Positions 1 through 8,961 of a stretch of DNA of 59,639 bases are shown here, one piece after another. The notes below the pieces were generated by a model. The model did no database searches. It was given only the letters and a program-made list of their open reading frames with translations, and had not been told where the DNA came from. A program made the translations under genes and the position numbers. Source of the stretch: an uncultured Gammaproteobacteria bacterium (GTDB taxonomy: Bacteria; Pseudomonadota; Gammaproteobacteria; Steroidobacterales; Woeseiaceae); assembly GCA_913063505.1 (NCBI GenBank), contig CAJXYT010000005.1:1-59639 (forward strand), given 5' to 3'. Position 1 is the first letter of the stretch. The number at the start of each line of letters is the position of its first letter.

Positions 1-483
1 AAAGGTGGCAATTCCCGACGCTGCATGAACGCCGATTGCGATCGCGAAATATTCCCAAGGGTGGATCCTGCAATCATCGTTCTTATCACTGATGGTGAGC
101 GATGTTTGCTCGGCCGACAGGCCGGTTGGCCAGAAGGGCGTTATTCGACAATCGCAGGATTTGTCGAACCGGGCGAGAGTCTCGAAGACGCGGTTCGCCG
201 GGAGGTATTCGAAGAGACCAATATTCGAGTTAGAGGCATCTGTTACGACAGCTCTCAACCGTGGCCATTCCCTTCATCATTAATGCTTGGCTTTGTTGCC
301 GAAGCTGAAGCTGAAGCCGATTCTCCGGTTGTTCAGGAAATCCGTCTGAATGATGGCGAACTAGAAGATGCCGCGTGGTTTACACGCAAGGAGCTGCGCT
401 CCGGGCTTCTCAAGTTACCATCTAGAATATCAATAGCACGCAGACTCGTCGATGGCTGGCTGTCGTCTGACGACCCGAAATAA
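1..483 (+). CDS. nudC: NUDIX hydrolase, NudC-like NAD+ diphosphatase (5' truncated by window)
   Basis: Frame is open from base 1; C-terminal part has IFPRVDPAII, GFVEPGESLEDAVRREVFEET (Nudix box). Confidence 0.8.
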   Translation, partial: KGGNSRRCMNADCDREIFPRVDPAIIVLITDGERCLLGRQAGWPEGRYSTIAGFVEPGESLEDAVRREVFEETNIRVRGICYDSSQPWPFPSSLMLGFVAEAEAEADSPVVQEIRLNDGELEDAAWFTRKELRSGLLKLPSRISIARRLVDGWLSSDDPK

Positions 484-485
484 GG

Positions 486-1253
486 ATGTGCCTGGTTGTT
501 CTCGCGTGGCAGATAAACGCGGATTATCCGCTGATCGTCGCCGGCAACCGCGACGAGTTCCATGGCAGGCCAACCGAGAATGCACACTGGTGGCCCGACA
601 ATCCTGACCTTGTCGGTGGCCGCGACTTACAAGCTGGCGGAACATGGCTGGCGCTGCATCGTAATGGTCGTTTCGCGACGATTACGAACTTCCGAGATGC
701 TGAGCCACCGTCTGCGAAAGATCGGTCCCGTGGGCACCTCGTTACGGAATTTCTGAACAGCGAGGACTCACCATTCGATTACCTCAACAAGATTGATGGG
801 TCGCGCTACGCTGGTTTCAATTTGCTCGCATCTGACGGCGAAACGCTTGGGTGGCTTTCAAATCGCGGCGGCGACGTGCGAGTCCTCGAAGCAGGCATCT
901 ATGGCCTAAGTAACGAGCTTCTGGACTCACCCCGGTACAAGGTGTTGCGAAGCAAGACAGCGCTCGATGCGCTAATCCAAGCCAACAAGGTCAATGAGAG
1001 CGAGTTGTTGGGATTGCTGGACGACAGGGAAAAAGCCGTCGTTGACGAGATAGACGCTGACCACCTGCCCTTCGCGACCGCACATGCGATCAGTGCTCCC
1101 TTTATCGTCTTACCTGACTATGGAACACGAAGCTCCAGTACCGTTCTATGCGACTCAACCGGTCGCTGGCGAATGCATGAGCGTCGTTTCGATGCGAGCG
1201 GCGAGCGGCGCGGCGATTCGACTTTTGCATTTACAGTCGGAGACGCTCAATAG
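486..1253 (+). CDS. NRDE (TANGO2-like) family protein
   Basis: N-terminal MCLVVLAWQ...VAGNRDEF...GGRDLQAGGTWL motif. Confidence 0.85.
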   Translation: MCLVVLAWQINADYPLIVAGNRDEFHGRPTENAHWWPDNPDLVGGRDLQAGGTWLALHRNGRFATITNFRDAEPPSAKDRSRGHLVTEFLNSEDSPFDYLNKIDGSRYAGFNLLASDGETLGWLSNRGGDVRVLEAGIYGLSNELLDSPRYKVLRSKTALDALIQANKVNESELLGLLDDREKAVVDEIDADHLPFATAHAISAPFIVLPDYGTRSSSTVLCDSTGRWRMHERRFDASGERRGDSTFAFTVGDAQ

Positions 1254-1254
1254 T

Positions 1255-1935
1255 TCAGGAGTAGATTCCCGACAGCCAGCTGCTGATATCAGCTACCTCT
1301 TGTGGGCATATCGCATGCGCCATCGGGTATTCATGCCAGTCAACGCTATACCCGGTCTCAATAATTTTGTCAGCTGATGCGCGCCCCCAATCGATTTTCA
1401 GCACTGGATCGAAACTGCCATGCGCCATAAAAATCGGTAGATCTCTGCGGCTAACGGCGGCATCTGCATCATCCCGCAAGGCCATATAAGTTGACAGTGC
1501 CATCAGGCCAGCGATGTTATAGCTCGTGCGCAAGGCCGTATGGATGGCAACCGCCCCACCTTGCGAAAATCCGGCAATAACGATTTTCTCTTCCTTTATT
1601 CCGCGTTCGACTTCCCGGCCGATCAAGTCATCCAGAACGTCGCTGCTCTTCAACACGCCGGCTCTATCAGTCCGCCCTTCCGAGTCGAAGCTCAATATGT
1701 CATACCAGGAACGCATAACCATTCCGCCGTGGATGGTTACTGGCTGTAACGGAGCATGCGGAAACACGAAGCGTAATGGGGTGTTTACCGGTAGACGAAG
1801 CTCAGGAATGATCGGCTCGAAATCGTGACCATCTGCGCCCAGCCCGTGCAACCAGATAACACTGCCTATGGGGTTGTCACCAGTAGTGACCTCAACAGTT
1901 TCTGGTGTTTGCAAAACGCGCTCCGACTTGACCAA
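1255..1935 (-). CDS. carboxylesterase / phospholipase (alpha/beta hydrolase)
   Basis: WLHGLGADGHDFEP, GFSQGGAVAIHTAL nucleophile elbow, HGSFDPV. Confidence 0.85.
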   Translation of the reverse strand: MVKSERVLQTPETVEVTTGDNPIGSVIWLHGLGADGHDFEPIIPELRLPVNTPLRFVFPHAPLQPVTIHGGMVMRSWYDILSFDSEGRTDRAGVLKSSDVLDDLIGREVERGIKEEKIVIAGFSQGGAVAIHTALRTSYNIAGLMALSTYMALRDDADAAVSRRDLPIFMAHGSFDPVLKIDWGRASADKIIETGYSVDWHEYPMAHAICPQEVADISSWLSGIYS

Positions 1936-2038
1936 AGCGGCGCAGTGTAGCGCAGAAAATAAAAAATAACGTTCATTAGCACTTGACTGAATATGCGCAT
2001 TATGTTCAAATTATGCGCATATATATGCGAGAAAGCCT

Positions 2039-2485
2039 GTGCCAATTACAAATCACGAAGAACGACGCGAAGCGCTTCGCCAGTTATTGATGCAAGGCCC
2101 TGCCCAAACGCAGGGCATTCTGGTCGATGCGTTAAGTGCTCTAGGGCATAGCGCAACCCAGTCCAGCGTTAGCCGTAACCTGAAAGAGCTCGGCGCGATG
2201 AAAACGATCGTCGGCTACAAGCTGCCCACTGGCAACACGTCAGATGACGATCATTTCGCTGCGGTCAAAGATCTACTGCACGCGATATCTCCGGCGGGGC
2301 CTAACCTGCTTGTCGTTGGTACAGCGATCGGCGCGGCACAGCGTGTTGCTCTGGCTTTTGATCGCTGCAACTGGCCTGAAGTCATCGGCAGCATTGGCGG
2401 CGATGACACCGTATTTGTCGCGACCGAATCTGGAGCCGCACAGAAAATTATAATCTCAAGGATCGAGCACTCCGCTCGACCCTGA
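2039..2485 (+). CDS. argR: arginine repressor ArgR (GTG start)
   Basis: N-terminal wHTH with SSVSRNLKELGAMK and C-terminal oligomerisation/Arg-binding domain; first gene of arg operon. Confidence 0.88.
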   Translation: MPITNHEERREALRQLLMQGPAQTQGILVDALSALGHSATQSSVSRNLKELGAMKTIVGYKLPTGNTSDDDHFAAVKDLLHAISPAGPNLLVVGTAIGAAQRVALAFDRCNWPEVIGSIGGDDTVFVATESGAAQKIIISRIEHSARP

Positions 2486-2490
2486 CCCTT

Positions 2491-3711
2491 TTGGAGAACG
2501 CAGTGAGCACGGACACATCACCTATTATTTTGGCGTTTTCAGGAGGTCTGGACACGTCATTTTGCGTCCCATGGCTAAAGGAAAACTACGGTCGCGATGT
2601 CATCACTGCTTGCGTTGATACTGGTGGCATTGACGCGATTGCTGCTGTCGCGCTCGAAGAGCGTGCAATGGCATTGGGTGCGATTGAGCATATCCTCATT
2701 GACGCAAAGCAGGACTTTTTCGACACTGTCATCAAACACTTGATCGCCGGTAATGTACTGCGCGGCCAGGCCTACCCGCTATGCGTCGGCGCTGAAAGAG
2801 GACTGCAAGCAGAAAGGCTGGCGAAGATCGCATCCGAGCGTGGCGCAACAACGGTTGCCCACGGTTGCACCGCAGCTGGCAACGATCAGGTGCGATTTGA
2901 GGTCGCCCTCAGAACACTAAATCCTGGGCTGGAAGTCTTAGCGCCGGTTCGGGACAACAACTGGGTTCGCGTAGATCAACTGGCTTATCTCGAAAACCAT
3001 GACTTGCCATTACCGTCTCAAGGGTCCGCTTATTCAATTAATCGAGGTCTATGGGGGATAACCATCGGTGGTCGGGAAACTCTGACCTCAGAGACGTCGA
3101 TTCCAGAGTCTGCGTGGGTATTGTCACCGACTGCGTTTTCAAAACCGCTTACCGCATCGACTCACACCCTGGAATTTGTCGGCGGAGTGCCAGTCGCTCT
3201 TGACAAAAAGACGCTCGCGCCCGTTGAACTTATTGAGCAGCTCGAAACTCTTGCGGGCAACTACGGTATCGGCCGCGGTATTCATCTTGGTGACACGGTG
3301 CTTGGGACCAAAGGACGTGTCGCATTCGAGGCACCCGCAGCGATCACATTAATTACGGCACACCGTGAACTTGAAAAGCTGGTTTTGAGTGGCCAACAGA
3401 TGCGTGTCAAAGATAGCGTCTCCGCGATCTATGGCGATCTCGTACATGAGGGGAAGCAGCTGGATCTGGCTTGCGCCGATATCGAAGCGCTGCTGATCTC
3501 GTCACAAAGACGCGTTAGTGGAACCGTTACATTCACGCTGCGGCCCGGCCAGTTGTTCATTGATGGATCCACCTCGCGACATTCATTGCTCGCGGCAACC
3601 AAAGGCGTATATGGTGAATCGGCTGGTGAATGGACCGCCGGCGACGCACTCGGCTACGCACGCATCCTGTCGTTGCCGGGCTCACTCCAAACAAGAGCGG
3701 CGGGAGAATGA
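2491..3711 (+). CDS. argG: argininosuccinate synthase (TTG or internal GTG start)
   Basis: LAFSGGLDTSFCVPWL, AHGCTAAGNDQVRFEVALRTLNP, YSINRGLWGITIGGRETLTSE. Confidence 0.9.
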   Translation: MENAVSTDTSPIILAFSGGLDTSFCVPWLKENYGRDVITACVDTGGIDAIAAVALEERAMALGAIEHILIDAKQDFFDTVIKHLIAGNVLRGQAYPLCVGAERGLQAERLAKIASERGATTVAHGCTAAGNDQVRFEVALRTLNPGLEVLAPVRDNNWVRVDQLAYLENHDLPLPSQGSAYSINRGLWGITIGGRETLTSETSIPESAWVLSPTAFSKPLTASTHTLEFVGGVPVALDKKTLAPVELIEQLETLAGNYGIGRGIHLGDTVLGTKGRVAFEAPAAITLITAHRELEKLVLSGQQMRVKDSVSAIYGDLVHEGKQLDLACADIEALLISSQRRVSGTVTFTLRPGQLFIDGSTSRHSLLAATKGVYGESAGEWTAGDALGYARILSLPGSLQTRAAGE

Positions 3712-3712
3712 C

Positions 3713-4768
3713 ATGAAGAACATAGTAGTCGACAAAATAGCGTCCGTCGCTCAACACAATGACCTGACATCGGTGCTGCGCCTGTCATCGGATATCCCTT
3801 GTGAAGAAGGTATACTCATCGCCGTTCGCGTATTGAACAATAAGTCTCGATACAACCAACTCGAACTGATATCAGGTCGAATGGCGACCGTCACTATGGG
3901 CGACGTTGTGGTTGGGGCGCTTGGACACCGCCATGCCTTGCGCGGCTATTCCGGGCACTTACCCACCAAGCTATCAATCGGTGATCACGTACAACTCCTG
4001 AATATTGGCGGGGTCATCGGCATTTGTGATTCGGCAAACCCTGACGTCGGTGCAGCATTTGACTGCGAAGTACTCGGTACTGTCTTGGAATTCCCTTACT
4101 TGGGTGAGCGAATCGGTGTTCCGGCTCGCGCCGGGGCCACCACGCTCGACATCAACGCACAATTGGATATGAATGGCGTTCCTGTCGTCGCGCTCGCCGG
4201 CACCTGCATGGACTCAGGGAAAACGGCAGCGGCCTGTGCCATCGTCGGCAGGTTGCGTCATCTCGGTTTAAATGTAGCCGCCTGCAAGGCAACGGGTGTT
4301 TCATTACGTCGGGACGTGCTCGCCATGAAAGACGCTGGCGCCACTGACACGATGATCTTTTCGGATCTCGGAGTTGTCACGACGACAGCTGAAAACGGCC
4401 CGGCTCTAACGCGCTCGCTGTTGACCAGCCTCGGTGCGAAGAAACCAGACGTGGTCGTTCTCGAACTTGGCGACGGCCTACTCGGCGCGTACGGCGTCGC
4501 CGCTATTCTTGCTGATGAACAAATTAAGGCTTCGCTAACGGCGGTCGTGCTATGCGCCAATGATCCGGTATCGGCATGGGGTGGTGCCAAGATTTTGCGG
4601 GATGAATTCGATATAGAGCCTGCCGTGGTAACCGGCCCAGCTACGGACAATGATGTCGGTGTTCAGCAAATCGCGGAGCGGCTCTCATTGCCAGGAATTA
4701 ATGCGCTCTCGAGTGGTGTTGTACTGGGCGACAAAATTGCTAATCTGCTCGGCAGGGGCGCGGTATGA
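3713..4768 (+). CDS. uncharacterised P-loop NTPase-fold protein in arginine operon (DUF1611/DgcN-like layout by eye)
   Basis: ORF track starts at 3518 but ATG at 3713 follows argG; Walker A-like GTCMDSGKTA; C-terminal ELGDGLLGAYGVAAIL...ALTAVVLC; overlaps argC by ATGA. Confidence 0.75.
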   Translation: MKNIVVDKIASVAQHNDLTSVLRLSSDIPCEEGILIAVRVLNNKSRYNQLELISGRMATVTMGDVVVGALGHRHALRGYSGHLPTKLSIGDHVQLLNIGGVIGICDSANPDVGAAFDCEVLGTVLEFPYLGERIGVPARAGATTLDINAQLDMNGVPVVALAGTCMDSGKTAAACAIVGRLRHLGLNVAACKATGVSLRRDVLAMKDAGATDTMIFSDLGVVTTTAENGPALTRSLLTSLGAKKPDVVVLELGDGLLGAYGVAAILADEQIKASLTAVVLCANDPVSAWGGAKILRDEFDIEPAVVTGPATDNDVGVQQIAERLSLPGINALSSGVVLGDKIANLLGRGAV

Positions 4769-5826
4769 GCGCTCCAATTAAGGCGATTATCATTGGCGCG
4801 AGCGGCTACGTCGGTGGTGAATTATTACGACTGATCGCAGGTCATCCGAAATTCGAGCTCGCCGCTGCTGTCTCTGATAGTCGAGCCGGGCAATTGGTTG
4901 GTGAGGCCTTCGGTCATCTGTCTCAAGCATTGTCAGGAACCCGCTTTGTCGGTCGTAAAGACTGGCTGAACGGAATTGAAGATGGAAGCAATGTTGCTCT
5001 GTTCTCTGCTGCACCGCATGGCGCTTCAGCCGAAGTCATAGCGGCGGTGATTGCGGCAAGTGAAGAAAAAAATCTGGTCCTGCATGTCGTAGATTCGTCT
5101 GCGGACTTCAGATACCCAGAACAGTCGGCATGGGAATCCATATACGGCGCGAAGCATGGTGCGCCGGAGTTGCTCAGTGATTTCACCTGTGCGGTACCCG
5201 AGCACCTGAGCACAATCTCGACAGCGCATGTCGGACACCCGGGCTGTTTTGCCACAGCGAGTTTGCTCGCAGCAGTACCGCTGATGCAGTCGGGCCTGAC
5301 AGAGCCGGACGTTTTCATCTCAGGTGTAACCGGTAGCACTGGATCCGGGCGCATCCCGCAAGTGGGCACGCATCATCCTGAACGCAACAGTAATATGCAT
5401 GCCTATAAACCGTTGGTTCATCGTCATTCGCCGGAAATTGCGAGGCTCGCGAGTGTCGCCAGTGGCCGCGAAACGACTGTGCATTTCGTACCTCATTCGG
5501 GGCCATTCGCAAGAGGTATTCACGTAACGCTACAAGCTAGGACTAAGGAAGCTGTGAGTGAAGATCAGATTCGGGACGTGTATGTCAGCGCGTATGAAAA
5601 TTCTCCATTCGTCGAGATCGTTGGCGCGACGCCGAAACTAAAAAACGTCGTCGCGAGCAACATGTGTCACATCGGTGTCGCTACTGACGGCAATTCAGTC
5701 GTCGTGATGAGCGTGATTGACAATCTCGTCAAGGGTGCCGCTGGTGGCGCGGTGCAATGGATGAATCGACTCTGGGATCTGCCTGAGACCAGTGGACTTA
5801 CTGCTGCTGCACCGGGTTGGACCTGA
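4765..5826 (+). CDS. argC: N-acyl-gamma-glutamyl-phosphate reductase
   Basis: GASGYVGGELLRL, catalytic HPGCFATAS, HHPERNSNMHAYKPL. Confidence 0.9.
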   Translation: MSAPIKAIIIGASGYVGGELLRLIAGHPKFELAAAVSDSRAGQLVGEAFGHLSQALSGTRFVGRKDWLNGIEDGSNVALFSAAPHGASAEVIAAVIAASEEKNLVLHVVDSSADFRYPEQSAWESIYGAKHGAPELLSDFTCAVPEHLSTISTAHVGHPGCFATASLLAAVPLMQSGLTEPDVFISGVTGSTGSGRIPQVGTHHPERNSNMHAYKPLVHRHSPEIARLASVASGRETTVHFVPHSGPFARGIHVTLQARTKEAVSEDQIRDVYVSAYENSPFVEIVGATPKLKNVVASNMCHIGVATDGNSVVVMSVIDNLVKGAAGGAVQWMNRLWDLPETSGLTAAAPGWT

Positions 5827-7016
5827 TGCCTAAAAGCAATGATCAAACGATGATGTCAGACCCGCGAATTCGCGAAGCCAACGTGATGATCCCAGTCTAC
5901 GGTCAGCTGCCATTTGTTCCGGTGCGCGCCAGCGGTTGCGATATATTTACAGATGATGGCCGACGTATTCTCGATCTGTACGGAGGCCACGCTGTCGCTG
6001 CACTCGGTTACGGTCATCCGCAGCAGTTGAAGGCAGTCACCGAGCAGTGCAATAAGCTAATCTTTCAAAGCAATGTAGTGGCTCTGGAGATTCGCGCCCA
6101 GGCTGCCGAAAAACTGACACGTGTTGCTCCAAAAGGACTCGACCGCGTCTTCTTCGTCAACTCTGGCGCTGAAGCAAATGAAAATGCCTTGCGCATGGCG
6201 TGTATGGCGACGGGCCGCAAGAAAGTACTCGCAATCACTCATGGTTTCCATGGGCGCACAGCAGCTGCGGCCGCAGTAACTTGGAACGCCGATCGTTGGT
6301 ACGGCTTCCCGAACAAACCATTCGAAGTCGACTTCATACCGCGCGATGACATCGCCGCGGCAGAAGCAATGATAGGCGATGACATCGCAGCTGTAATTTT
6401 CGAGCCTGTACAGGGCGTCGCCGGTGGGTATGACTTATCAACGGATTTTCTTCACTCTTTACGAGATCTGACCAGCGCTAATGGCGCACTTCTTATCGCT
6501 GACGAAGTGCAGTCCGGCATCGGTCGCTGTGGTCAGTTCTTCGCAGTAGATGTGCATCAGATCGAGCCGGACATTCTGACCAGCGCGAAATCACTGGGAG
6601 GTGGAATCCCCTGCGGTGCTGTTCTTTGCACTCACTCGATTGCGGTCCGTTTCGGTACCGGTGACCTCGGCACGACCTTCGGCGGTGGACCGCTAGCAGC
6701 GGCGGCAATCGTGGCAACAATCGATGCGATTAGCGATGAAAACCTACTTAGTAATGTGCGCCGTTCGGAGACAGCCATTCGCGAAAAGTGCGTTGTCGGG
6801 CCGGTTACGCGAATTCAAGGCATGGGCCTCTTACTCGGTCTGGTTTGCGATCGGCCGGCCGTCGAAGTGCGCGACGCACTTCTCAGCCATGATATTTTGA
6901 CGGGCACCAGCAGCGATCCTAATATAGTCCGAATACTCGCTCCGCTGGTTCTTGAACTACAACACATTGATCATCTCGCCGAGGCGTTACAAAATATTGC
7001 GCCCGCAACAGACTAA
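5826..7016 (+). CDS. argD: acylornithine aminotransferase (class III PLP)
   Basis: FVNSGAEANENALRMA, HGFHGRTAAA, LIADEVQSGIGR, SAKSLGGGIPCGA (PLP Lys). Confidence 0.9.
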   Translation: MPKSNDQTMMSDPRIREANVMIPVYGQLPFVPVRASGCDIFTDDGRRILDLYGGHAVAALGYGHPQQLKAVTEQCNKLIFQSNVVALEIRAQAAEKLTRVAPKGLDRVFFVNSGAEANENALRMACMATGRKKVLAITHGFHGRTAAAAAVTWNADRWYGFPNKPFEVDFIPRDDIAAAEAMIGDDIAAVIFEPVQGVAGGYDLSTDFLHSLRDLTSANGALLIADEVQSGIGRCGQFFAVDVHQIEPDILTSAKSLGGGIPCGAVLCTHSIAVRFGTGDLGTTFGGGPLAAAAIVATIDAISDENLLSNVRRSETAIREKCVVGPVTRIQGMGLLLGLVCDRPAVEVRDALLSHDILTGTSSDPNIVRILAPLVLELQHIDHLAEALQNIAPATD

Positions 7017-7027
7017 AGGAAGTATTG

Positions 7028-8029
7028 ATGAAAGCGTTTAACGACCTTGCCGATTTTTCGAATGAAGAGATACAGGCTCTTGTAGAGCTTGCAGGTCGAC
7101 TTGACTCGAGCCCAGAACCGGAAGCACTAAAAGGAAAAGTGTTGTCGCTTTTGTTTTTGAGTCCCTCTTTGCGAACATTGGCCTCTTTTCAGGCAGCGAT
7201 GATTCGCCTCGGTGGCGGCTCCTTCGTCATTTCACCTGAGATGTCCATCCACGGAATAGAATCAAGACCAGGAATCGTCATGGATGGAGCCGCTGCGGAA
7301 CATATTCGAGAAGCTGTCCCAGTTATTGCCTCTTATGGCGACGCCATCGGAATTCGTGCTTTTGCTGAGCGCAAAAACATTGAAGCCGATATACAGGAAA
7401 ACGAATTCACCGCTCTAACGGATTTGATTGATACACCCTACATCAACATGGAATCGGCAATGAACCATCCCTGCCAGAGCCTCGCGGACTGGAAAACCAT
7501 GGATGATATGAACATACCCACCAATGGTGGCAAATTCGTGTTGAGCTGGGCTTATCACCCACATGCTCTGCCTTTGGCCGTTCCTGCCGCCACCCTACAT
7601 ATGGCCGCCAAACGCGGAATGGACGTTACGGTATTGCGGCCAGAAGGCTTCGAGCTGCCTGCTGCCCTGATGCAAAAAGCGGCTACAGCCGCGGCGGCAT
7701 CTGGCGGGTCGATAACAGAAACGGATCAGCGCACCGAGGCGATGGAAGGCGCACATATTATCTATGCAAAATCGTGGTCATCGACCCGCCACTACGGTGA
7801 CAAGCTGAATGACCAGAAACTGCGTGAAAAACATCTCGACTGGTGTGTCGATGAGCCTTGGTTCGAAAACGCTAAGGACGATTGCCGCTTCATGCACTGT
7901 TTGCCTGTTCGTCGAGGCGTTGTCGTCGCAGACAATATTCTGGACGGTCCACGCAGTGTGGTGATCGCAGAAGCGCGTAACCGCATGCTCGCGCAAATGG
8001 CCGTGCTGCATCAGATACTAGGAAGCTAG
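7028..8029 (+). CDS. N-acetyl/N-succinyl-ornithine carbamoyltransferase (ArgF' class)
   Basis: SPSLRTLASF, VMDGAAAEHIREAVPVIASYGDAIGIRAF, MESAMNHPCQSLADW, VLSWAYHPHALPLAVP, HCLPVRRGVVV: resembles AOTC/SOTC rather than canonical OTC. Confidence 0.85.
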   Translation: MKAFNDLADFSNEEIQALVELAGRLDSSPEPEALKGKVLSLLFLSPSLRTLASFQAAMIRLGGGSFVISPEMSIHGIESRPGIVMDGAAAEHIREAVPVIASYGDAIGIRAFAERKNIEADIQENEFTALTDLIDTPYINMESAMNHPCQSLADWKTMDDMNIPTNGGKFVLSWAYHPHALPLAVPAATLHMAAKRGMDVTVLRPEGFELPAALMQKAATAAAASGGSITETDQRTEAMEGAHIIYAKSWSSTRHYGDKLNDQKLREKHLDWCVDEPWFENAKDDCRFMHCLPVRRGVVVADNILDGPRSVVIAEARNRMLAQMAVLHQILGS

Positions 8030-8031
8030 AA

Positions 8032-8961
8032 ATGAGCAACAAGAATGATAGTGCGATAGTGGTTTCGGCACTGAAACATGCCGCACCATATATCCGCCTT
8101 TATAAAGGCAAAGTATTCGTCATCAAGGCAGGCGGCGAAGTGTTCGCCGATGCCGAAAAAGCTGCGGCACTGATGGAGCAAGTTGGCATTCTTTACCAGG
8201 TCGGCGTTCGCGTCGTATTGATTCATGGTGGCGGGCCACAGGCTACCAAACTGGCATCGGCGCTCGGACTCGACACCACATTCATCGATGGCCGTCGCGT
8301 GACCAACAGCGAGTCCCTCGATGTCGCGACGATGGTCCTGAATGGCCAAATTAATACTCGAATTCTCGCCACTTGTCGTGACTTACATATTCCGGCCGTC
8401 GGTATCAGCGGTGTCGACGCCGGCTTAATTCGCGCGCACAAGCGGCCACCGGTCGAGCGCGATGGTCAAACTTCAGTTGACTATGGCTTCGTCGGTGATA
8501 TCGACTCTGTCAATGCTGATATTTTGCGCAAGCAACTCGATGCTGGATTGATGCCGGTCGTTAGCCCGATCTCATGCGACGAGTCAGGCACCATTCTGAA
8601 CATCAACGCCGACACGGTTGCCGCAGCGATCGCCGCTGAGTTAGGTGCTGAGAAACTGATACTCGCAACTGGAGCTGCCGGAATTCTTGAAGACATAAAT
8701 GACCCGACTTCATTGATTAGCTACATCGACAGAGCCGCACTCAAAAAGCTCTGTAAATCCGGAAGCCTCGCCGACGGCATGCTGCCAAAGGCGGCAGCGA
8801 TAGACTCGGCAATCGCAAATGGAGTGCAGCGCGTACACATCATTTCCAGCAAGGTTGCTGACAGCATTCTTCTCGAGGTGTTTACCAACGAAGGGACCGG
8901 TACTTTGGTCGTCGATGATATCGGCGGACTGACGCTTGCTGAGCAGAGCGCTGACTCATGA
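8032..8961 (+). CDS. argB: N-acylglutamate kinase (amino acid kinase domain, no GNAT domain)
   Basis: KVFVIKAGGEVF, LIHGGGPQATKL, GFVGDI, LNINADTVAAAIA; ends NEGTGTLVVDDIGG. Confidence 0.88.
   Translation: MSNKNDSAIVVSALKHAAPYIRLYKGKVFVIKAGGEVFADAEKAAALMEQVGILYQVGVRVVLIHGGGPQATKLASALGLDTTFIDGRRVTNSESLDVATMVLNGQINTRILATCRDLHIPAVGISGVDAGLIRAHKRPPVERDGQTSVDYGFVGDIDSVNADILRKQLDAGLMPVVSPISCDESGTILNINADTVAAAIAAELGAEKLILATGAAGILEDINDPTSLISYIDRAALKKLCKSGSLADGMLPKAAAIDSAIANGVQRVHIISSKVADSILLEVFTNEGTGTLVVDDIGGLTLAEQSADS

Noticed and set aside
3518-3712. N-terminal extension of the P-loop ORF into argG
   Set aside because: Overlaps confident argG coding; ATG at 3713 fits operon spacing.
4258-4650. 130-aa minus-strand ORF inside the P-loop gene
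   Set aside because: Shadow ORF; the plus-strand frame has the Walker motif and operon context.
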